A stretch of 64,000 nt of DNA, taken from positions 23,741,318 through 23,805,317 of the forward strand of contig OZ025241.1 in assembly GCA_964019155.1 (NCBI GenBank). Reading direction: 5' to 3'. A model generated the notes under the pieces. The model ran no database searches. It was not told the DNA's origin and worked only from the letters and a program-made list of their open reading frames with translations. Both the position numbers and the translations under genes were made by a program. Origin of the DNA: Osedax fenrisi. Taxonomy: Eukaryota > Annelida > Polychaeta > Sabellida > Siboglinidae. Below, one piece after another: positions 55,909 to 64,000 of the stretch (position 1 is its first letter; every line of letters begins with the position of its first letter).

Positions 55909-56654
55909 TGTCATTATTACCGCTACTATTATTACAACAACAACAACAACTATCATCATCATCATCACCGTACCTATTATTATAATATAGCTCTTATTAT
56001 TATTTCAATGACTACTACCACTAGTACTACTACCACTAGTACTACTACTATTACCACTAGTACTACTACTACTCTAGTACTACTACAATTTTAACGAGAA
56101 AGAGAAACGCACGTAAATCATACGCGACGGCGGTAATTATTATTATTTTTTTATAAGCGGTTAATTATATTTTTAGTATTAAGCTGCGTCGACGAGCTCG
56201 CCCCGTCGATGTCTACGTGTATTAGGATATCGGGGTACGTGCGGTACATTACAGCTACCTAAGGGTGTGACTTAGGTACCAGGGAAGAGGGCAGGACATT
56301 GCGCGTCTGTCCATCTTTACATGCTGCACAAATCACACCCTAATTCACATGCAATATATATATATATGCGTGTGTGAACACTATATATATATATTATTTT
56401 AAAGGTTCTTAAGTTCAGTGTGGACCATGCCCACACGCGCATAATATTGTAGAGTATTATATGTTTATACGTACGTATATATATATATATGTGTGTGCGT
56501 GTGTGTGTGTGCGCTCTTATGTTTATGTATAGTATCGCGTATAAACGTGTATAATAAGTGTATAATAAGTGTATAATAAGTATATAATAAGTATATAATT
56601 TATGAGTATTTTTATTATGCGCGAATAAATTGATTTTAAGTTCTCGGCGTCCGT
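55909..56654. other. Convergent 3' region of F-box and RPUSD4 genes
   Basis: It contains simple repeats (CTA/ACT variants 56005-56095, GTGTATAATAA x5 at about 56548-56597). At 56611-56616 TTTATT is a minus-strand AATAAA, and at 56624-56629 there is a plus-strand AATAAA, 13 bases apart: plausible poly(A) signals for both converging genes. Confidence 0.45.
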
Positions 56655-59600
56655 CTATTTGTTCTTAGCCAACTTCAGATTCAGCCACTTGAGGTTCTGC
56701 AGGAAGTGCGCGGGCAGCTTTGCTCTGATGAACACGTTGCGGCCCTCGTCGAACTGCGGCAGTATCACGTCGCTGGCGTGAAGATGCATCGCCAGATGAC
56801 GCACTTTCGTCTGTCTGATGCCCAGTCGTTGCAGCGTCTCGGGGTATAATCTCTACATACACGGGGGGGGGGGGGGGGGGATTATCATGTATTCTATATG
56901 ATGTACATAATAGATGATAGATGTATATATAATAGATGATATTTTAAAAATATAATTGACATTTTAGTGAATAATTATCTATATTTATAATATTTTTTAT
57001 AAACAATGATTATTTCACATGAATTGTTATTGTTTCGGTAATTTTTAAAACATGTTTTTATATAGAAATAATGCAAAAACAAAAATACTTCAATAGAAAT
57101 TATGTAATTAGTGAATATTTAAAAATATAAATAAAACTTTAGATGTAAATGTTGATTTTCTTAACTTATATTAATTTTAATAAATACATACAATTCAAAA
57201 ATATGAAATAATAAATAATAATATTACAAAATATATGTATATATATATATTAAATATATAATATTACAATATATATTAAATAAATTATATATATATATAT
57301 AATATTACAAAATATATGTATATATATATTAAATAAATTATATTATTATTATTATTATCAGATTTAGGTTTGCACCAGGGTTTTTGTAGAAGCTAAAGCT
57401 TATCGAGACAATTACCCTTAATTTTAAAGCAAGTTCAAAAAAAAACTAAATAAATAAATTTATATATATATATATAAATTAAATTTGGTTTAATTATTTG
57501 ATTACAAACAAATATCTCTTGTATAAAATTAACACTCTATTATCTACAAATATTATATATATAATTTTATTTATTTATGTTAGAATACTAAAAATGTGTT
57601 ATAATAAGAATATAATTCAAAAGAAACTTAGTTATCTATTATGAATTTTAATTATGTTAAAAATTAAATATTAATATTAAGTAATATTGAAATATCGTAA
57701 TGTATTGTACTTATCATTAAGAATAAATATACAATATGCTATAATGAAGGCTAGGTGCAATATCTCTGTTCTATAAATAGATTTTTACATGTAGGAAAAT
57801 AGGAAAAATAGTGGTCTACTAAAAGTGTATTAACTTATTTTACTATTATTTATTTATACAATATAATATTTAACACATTGATAGTTATTATATAGATCTC
57901 ATTTTTATAGAATATGAAAGAAAATAATTGATAGAAATTATATTTAACTAATAAATTATTATTATTTTAAAAATAACCGATAAAATTATGAATATTTTAA
58001 ATTTAATTATAAAATTTTAAAAAATGCAAATATTATGTAATTATATATATTATAAATTATCTGAAAATGTAAAGCATTATTCAATTAGTTGATAGTGTTT
58101 GAATGAATGAAATTGGTAAACATAATTATGAGTTGATTCTAAAGATTTATAATAAAATAATGAAAAATGTATGAAATAAATAAACCATAGATTTGTATTT
58201 TACAAAACTATAAACAGACGATAACTTATCACATTATGTTATTATGACTAAATAGACACACATGAATGCTGATTATTTAAATCTATATATAATATTATTT
58301 ATTTGTGCTTTTAAAATTCTAAAAACCATATTATATTCAATAAATTATGATAATTATTAAATTAATTTCATTTAAAATTATAATTTATTTAAATGTTATA
58401 TTTTAAAAGTGGTTATTTTATAGTTCTATTCTACTTACAAACATGATTTTAAATAATTTTTTAGATAATATTTGAATAATACCATAACAATTTGAAATAC
58501 AATTTTTTTTCTCACTTTAAGAGGTTGCACATATCCTAGTAAGTCGAACAAATCCAAGTAAATTAACCGCAACCCACTCATTACCCAGCATGCAGTAGTG
58601 CCGCGTTCCTAATGCATACTTGTAGTGTGTACATATAAACCTGAGGAGCTAGTTTCGTGAAGTGCGAATACTTGTGATCTCCTAGTATCGGTGCGTTGAG
58701 CCCGAATGCTAAGTGACATCGGATCTGATGCTTGACACCTAGTTGTGATGTAATGGTTAGGTTACGTTCGCTACTACTTTGGTTACAATAACTACCACTT
58801 CTCGTACATTTGCTACTACGAACACAACTACTTTGGTTACATTTGCTACTACAATCTCTAACTCTTAAGTTATAATCACTAGTCGTTAGTACTAATCACT
58901 ACTACAATCACAACTACTTTGGTTACGAACGTCTCCACTTCTGTAACATTCTCTATTACAATAGCTGCCAGTTCACGCATAGCCACATCTGTAAGCGCTA
59001 CACAGTAGTAAGATACTTCGATGTAATAAACTAATGTAAGATACTTCTATGTAATAAACTAATGTAAGATAATAGATTACGGTAATCTATAGTAACGCAT
59101 GAGCCACTGTTAACATGATATAACCGCTCGTAACTCGCTTAAACTGGATTTATCTAGATTCATCTTCCCTAACTAGATAACACTGATTGTTTAAAATAAC
59201 CAGTTGTAACTGGATGCGACTAGAGATAATGACATCGATGCTATGAAAGTATATTGATAACCATAACTGTATTATATTATTCAATTTATACTTATAAATA
59301 TATTTCACTTATTTTCGCGTTCAATTCATACTACTCTGACAATATTTGTTGTTTACGTTTGTGGTCTTTTTCGCGTTACTGGTTATTTTAAACAAACAGT
59401 GTTATCTAGTTAGGGAAGATGAATCTAGATAATTCCAGTTTTAGCTAGTTACAAGCATTTTTATTTTGTATTATTTATGTGTGCATTCGTATTAAAACCA
59501 CATTAGTATAATTCACAATAAATGAATTCAATTCGATTCACTTAAACGAGTTCTAACCGGTTTCTGGTTGACATTCCAGTAACGCTACGCCGTTATTCTC

Positions 59601-62600
59601 GTCTATAACTCTGTAGTTAGTGATCGCATCGGAGCGCGTCTTATGTTTAGTGGAGACGTGATTCTGTAGTTTTTGTTTTGTCTTTTCGTCGTACGACGGT
59701 CGTAGCGCCATCTATACGTAAATAGGAGATAAGTGAGTAAATATTAGTATGCGTTGTAATGTTCGTGATATTAACAAGTTTATTTATAGTAAGTGTTTGT
59801 GAGTATATTACATAGAGTGACTAATACAATAAATAATAAACAATAGCGAATAAATAATATAAAATTAATACAAATAAACATATATTAATGAATATTTCCG
59901 TAAGGTTTATTCTATTCTATTTTATTATTTGTAATGATTTATATTGTTTTACCTAATCTATTATTTATATTCGCTATATATACACTTTTGAGAAATCATT
60001 TATGATTTATGTAAGTGTTTAAATAAACTTTCAATCAATCAATCAATATAGATAATAATATCGGTTCGTAAGTGTATCTAAACAGAGCGAATGAATCGCT
60101 ACGTACGACTATACCGACTTACCCTATACTTGCCGTTGATTGTGCTCTCGGCTATGGGGATATCAATGATTCCTGTGTAAGGGTTACATGCGTAAGGATT
60201 GCGATATTTAAGATGCGGTGCTAGATATCAAAACCCAAAGTCAACTATATTGTTATAACTAATTAAATATATAGTTTTGTAAATTTAAAATAGAATATAA
60301 ATATAAATAAATATAAAAATATATACATATAAACTATTATAACTTTATAAAATAAGATATATTTTTATCTTTACCTCATGATATGTTAGGATAACACTCT
60401 ACCATCGATATAGTGAGAAAGTGGATAAGCAACTGAATGTAGTGTATGGCAATTTGCAATAGAGGCGCTGCAGTCGAAACCTACTGGCCCAGCCTACCTC
60501 TACCTGGCCCACTACTTTTTATTTAAAATTAAGATTTATTAATACCAATTTTAATGTATTATCTATACTAAAAATAAAATTATATATTTAAAATACACCA
60601 TATCAACATTCCTCGTAATTTTGTGAATTTAAATTGAAGATATCATACTATTTTATTGATATTTCTAATCTAAATCCATTGATATAGATAGAAGTCACTT
60701 TAATCTATTTCGACGAAAAGCCTACTGTTTTAATATTTGACATAAACAATATCCAATCAAAATCACTGATACCATTTTGTTAATTTATCGATAAAAGTGC
60801 CATTCACGTATCTATCTGTACATGCATTGCGTGCGTCAATTGGTTATCCACTTTCTTTATAGCGATGCACTCTACATGTTAGTTGACAATATATGGATAA
60901 TGTGTGATAGCCCTGCAATCTTAGTTATATAATAGATGTAACCTTCGCTAGGTTTCGGAGTGCCTTTAGTCAGGGCTAGATATTTCTTGATGACAATTCT
61001 CTTCGTGAATAGCTTAGTTAATTTAGCGGCAATCTTTTGATTCCTTGTATTCAGGAAATTATTGTATTAACATTAATCCTAGTATATTAACATTAATCCT
61101 AGTGTATTAACATTAATCCTAGTGTATTACCAAAGTTTGAGTTAAGTAGGATTGATTAATTCTTACAAATATGTTCTTAATGAACTATGTTATAGTTTAA
61201 ATTTCAGAGAAATCAATTTAATAAAAATTCTATAATATTATATCGATAGCAAAAATTTATAATTTTGATTATGTATTTGCTTAAATATATTATCAATCAA
61301 TATAGATAGTTAATAGGTTAAATGGGGGAAATATTAACATCTCCATTTTACACACCCAGACAATAGAAGTACACACACACACACCCAGACAATAGAAGTA
61401 ACAGCCTAACACACACACACTAGAAGTAACACACACACACACACACACACTAGAAGTAACACACACACACTACAAGTAACACACACACACATACTAGAAG
61501 TAACACACATACACTATAAGTAACATACACACACACACACACACTATAAGTACACACGTACTTAGCGAATATAAGCACTCCGGTGGTATCGCTGTCTATC
61601 CTGTGCACCATGTGCAGCATATCTACGTGACCCCCGACCCCTTCGCCCCGTAGGTTCAGGTGATCGCGTAGTCTCGGCAGATACTTCGCGACGTTGTGAT
61701 GTACTCGAGGGCCTCCTGTACGCGCGCGGAGAGTGAGTCATGGTTACCGTGGTTACTGTTATAAATATCTGATATGACACCCCCGTATTCGCGACACGTA
61801 GAAAATGGACTCGTCCATTTATGCATGTCATGCTCGACCACCTCTCTATAGGCCGAGTTTCCATATATAAAGACACTAATTCTATAGAGAGACGCATTAT
61901 AATAATAAATATGAAAAATAAATATACATAAGCCTTGACGCTTTATTTCATATACATAACTATATAACAGTTACGGCGGTGATGGGACAGTGGATGCGTT
62001 CGTACACGTGCGTAAACCATCTTATTGTCATTTATTACTTATTAAACTATTGTTTCATGTCATTTTGTGTGTTTAACACTCAAAAATCTATATAGATATA
62101 TATATATATATATATACGATCGAACAAATCGAGCTTTCCCTTAGAACACTTCTATAACCAGATATCGGCTGCTTAGAATTATTATTATCGACTTCGAATT
62201 ACTTGCCCGTTACTTAGTGAGTGTTCAAATAACGCACAATGTGAATCGGCTTAAAACAATGGCGCCCCCTTATCTGATTGGATGTTAGTGCGTGGCTGAT
62301 AACAATGGCGCCCCACCCCTTATCTGATTGGCTGTTGGTGCGCGACTTAAAGCTCCCATGAGTCGTTACAAGTACTCACCATGAGAGGGCAGCCCGTAAG
62401 GTTTGTTGATAGCGATGATGTCATCTGGTGGATGACGGTGAATGTTAGTAGTAATCGAGGCTGTACGTATATGTGCATGAATGAGTGAAGGTGTCAGTTG
62501 GTAGACAAAGGTCAAAGGTCAAAATGTGAAGTCACGCTTACGATTATTAGCACAAATTTGCAAATCGTGTTTTTATAGATTAAATATATGATATATTTGT

Positions 62601-63306
62601 GAATATTTGCGGATGCGTGTGTTTCGAGGGATTATTTGTCTGAAGTGAGGCTTCACCTTAAGTAGGATCATTGAATCCTTATAATTAATAGCTTTATTAG
62701 TTTGAAACCTCCGATATTACATATATTTTTATATATTTATCTCTACAACATGATACATACTTATTTAGATGCGGATGCCATTAACTAAGTTTATCATAAC
62801 GCTATATGACAGGGTTCCATTATTTGTGGGCAAAAATGGCAAAAAGCGTCAAAAACGTATCTCTACCATGTTAATTCACGGTAAAAACTGGTAATAACCT
62901 AGTTATCATAAATATAATAACTTAAAAAATGTATATTGAAATTTAAAGTTCATATAGTATAAGACTATAAACCATCCAACTATATCACACAACCTCTAAC
63001 CCCAGCGAAGGGAACACATGCATAGTTACATACGTAGATGTGGTTATAGCTAGGTGATGTAAACATGTATAGCACACTCTCCCCTTGAGTGAGCGAAGGA
63101 TTGAGCTAGAGAACACGTGGAGCTAGTGGCAGATGGAGCTATAGCTATAGCCACTATAGTGGCAGATGGAGCTAATGAGGTGTCGTACTGTGATCACACT
63201 GTTAATACGCGCGACGAGGTGTGTGCGATAATCGTTTTGAATAATAATTATTAATAATATAGTTACTTAAATTAAGTTAATATATATTAATAATAAATAT
63301 ATATAT

Positions 63307-63347
<41 letters not shown>

Positions 63348-63544
63348 CTTATATTGATTATCACACATAGCTATCACATCTCCACTCTTACCGTTCTCGA
63401 ATATCATGCTGTCTCTGATTACTTTGAACATTTCGTCTTCGGTTTTGTAATCGAAACAAGGCACCTGATTGGTCAATATTCTGAAACCTTGCTGGTCGAG
63501 TTTACCGTCCCATTTCGTTTTTATCGATCGATGTTGAACATTAT
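56655..63544 (-). CDS. RPUSD4: Mitochondrial RNA pseudouridine synthase RPUSD4, 5' end outside window
   Basis: Exons in transcript order: 63544-63392, 62424-62380, 61715-61562, 61043-60943, 60172-60123, 59711-59558, 58738-58641, 56852-56655. All seven junctions have GT-AG ends and matching phase, giving about 317 residues. The RluA-type synthase fold is clear: DDIIAINKPYGLPSHGG, the catalytic-aspartate motif HRIDSDTTG, KKYLALTKG, GIIDIPI, a LLECQPETGVKHQIRCHL strand and APILGDHKYS. The C-terminal MHLHASDVILPQF matches RPUSD4 better than RPUSD2 or RPUSD3. The family isomerises uridine in mitochondrial 16S rRNA and mRNAs, in the mitochondrial matrix. The N-terminal targeting sequence is not visible: the first exon here begins with two bases of a split codon, so at least one exon lies beyond 63545. 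Confidence 0.93.
56863..56880. repeat. 18-base G run at RPUSD4 last acceptor
   Basis: On the minus strand this is an 18-base C run followed by GTGTATGTAG and the last exon. It forms the pyrimidine tract of that acceptor. Confidence 0.95.
57345..57462 (-). mobile_element. LINE 3' untranslated fragment (same family as 14910-16725)
   Basis: On the minus strand this repeats the LINE 3' end: GAACTTGCTTTAAAATTAAG, GTAATTGTCTCGATAAGC, CGGTGCAAACCTAAATCTG-like sequence and an (ATA)n tail. Only the last 100 or so bases are present. In RPUSD4 intron 7, sense orientation. Confidence 0.9.
57463..58640. other. RPUSD4 intron 7, AT-rich part
   Basis: AT-rich with no coding signal seen and no obvious repeat besides short A/T runs. 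Confidence 0.6.
59125..59457. mobile_element. MITE, about 330 bp, in RPUSD4 intron
   Basis: Inverted arms of about 80 bp share TCTAGATTCATCTTCCCTAA, CTAGATAACACTG and TTTAAAATAACCAGT. The arms are at about 59125-59215 and 59378-59457. No coding capacity. Confidence 0.8.
59850..60055 (+). mobile_element. Possible LINE 3' tail ending in (AATC)n
   Basis: A GTGTTTAAATAAAC segment followed by TCAATCAATCAAT resembles L2/CR1-type 3' tails and the (ATC)n-ended tail near 9190-9231. No coding remnant identified. Confidence 0.4.
61064..61127. repeat. 20-bp tandem repeat (three copies) at RPUSD4 exon 4 acceptor
   Basis: GTATTAACATTAATCCTAGT repeats three times just upstream (minus strand) of the acceptor at 61044, within the likely branch-point region. 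Confidence 0.88.
61360..61560. repeat. (CA)n minisatellite at RPUSD4 exon 3 donor
   Basis: CA runs alternate with TAGAAGTAA-type spacers. On the minus strand the intron starts GTACGTGTGTACTTATAG and continues as GT runs, so the repeat abuts the donor. Confidence 0.9.
62256..62350. repeat. 46-bp tandem duplication with ATTGG boxes
   Basis: ACAATGGCGCCCC, TTATCTGATTGG and TGTTAGTGCG-like pieces occur twice (62256 and 62302). Each copy carries an inverted CCAAT box. In RPUSD4 intron 2, upstream of an exon with a well-supported frame. Confidence 0.8.
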
Positions 63545-63565
63545 CTATAATAGAGATATATCTGC

Positions 63566-63596
<31 letters not shown>

Positions 63597-63892
63597 GATA
63601 AACATATACATAGTATTGGGCAGTGATACATTACTCTTTATTTCAATGTGCATGTGTTGAAATAAATGCGGCCGAAATTATACAAATAAAATTACATACA
63701 TTTTACATTTTCGGACTGCGAACCGTGCTTATAAAGCAATCGGCTGTCAATATATATTTGATGTTAATGTTTCAGATTAAATAAATGGGTTTTCCGTAAT
63801 TTCTTGAAGTTTGGAGTTGATGGTGTAGTACGGATGGATGTAGGGAGAGTGTTTCAGGAGTATGGGACGGAAAATCAAATATTATATATATG

Positions 63893-64000
63893 GCAAGTGC
63901 TATTTATACAGTATGCAGAGAAGTAGTGCAAGTTCTATTTATATAATGTATAGAGAGCTAGTGCGAGTGCTATTTATACAGTATATAGAGATCTAATGCA
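63893..64000. repeat. 35-bp tandem repeat at window edge
   Basis: GCAAGTGCTATTTATACAGT-type units start at 63893, 63928 and 63963 and run off the window end. Confidence 0.85.

Noticed and set aside
61562..61897. 111-residue minus-strand frame
   Set aside because: Out-of-frame shadow of RPUSD4 exon 3 and its intron.

Overview
The window is animal nuclear DNA: strongly AT-rich, intron-rich and full of (TA)n, (CA)n and (CTA)n tracts, non-LTR retrotransposons, a tRNA-derived SINE and short inverted-repeat elements. Animal-specific genes (Bicaudal-D, a C-type-lectin membrane protein) point to an invertebrate metazoan; I cannot name the species. Exons stand out as short GC-richer islands whose splice phases join without stops.

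Four genes can be assembled by hand. (1) Plus strand, about 12.0-23.1 kb: a five-exon, 230-residue type I membrane protein with signal peptide, C-type-lectin-like domain, one membrane segment and a short tail. (2) Minus strand, 44.8-24.3 kb: the dynein adaptor Bicaudal-D, with at least 11 exons, its middle third lost in a 200-N assembly gap. (3) Plus strand, 45.08-55.9 kb: an F-box/leucine-rich protein that is head-to-head with BicD across 237 bp. (4) Minus strand, 63.5-56.66 kb: eight exons of the mitochondrial pseudouridine synthase RPUSD4, whose 5' end lies beyond the window. Gene pairs 1/2 and 3/4 are tail-to-tail. The four have no obvious shared pathway.

Layout: 1-8 kb is a nest of transposons (a hAT-like element carrying an antisense LINE that carries a second hAT-like element). 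8-12 kb is AT-rich DNA with small dispersed hairpins and a TA-flanked inverted-repeat element. 12-18 kb is lectin intron 1 and holds two inverted-repeat elements, a SINE with a target duplication of about 130 bp and a LINE fragment with a duplication of about 50 bp. 18-23 kb holds the remaining lectin exons. 24-45 kb is BicD; intron 4 contains a decayed L2-like LINE and a 0.9-kb tri/hexanucleotide array. 45-56 kb is the F-box gene, with a 1-kb foldback in intron 2. 56-64 kb is RPUSD4.

The most striking theme is that long simple repeats, minisatellites or SINEs start within a few bases of splice sites in three of the four genes. I found no clearly new multigene system. Novelty lies in the repeat architecture, the unusually long target-site duplications, and small palindromic sequences that recur across the window.
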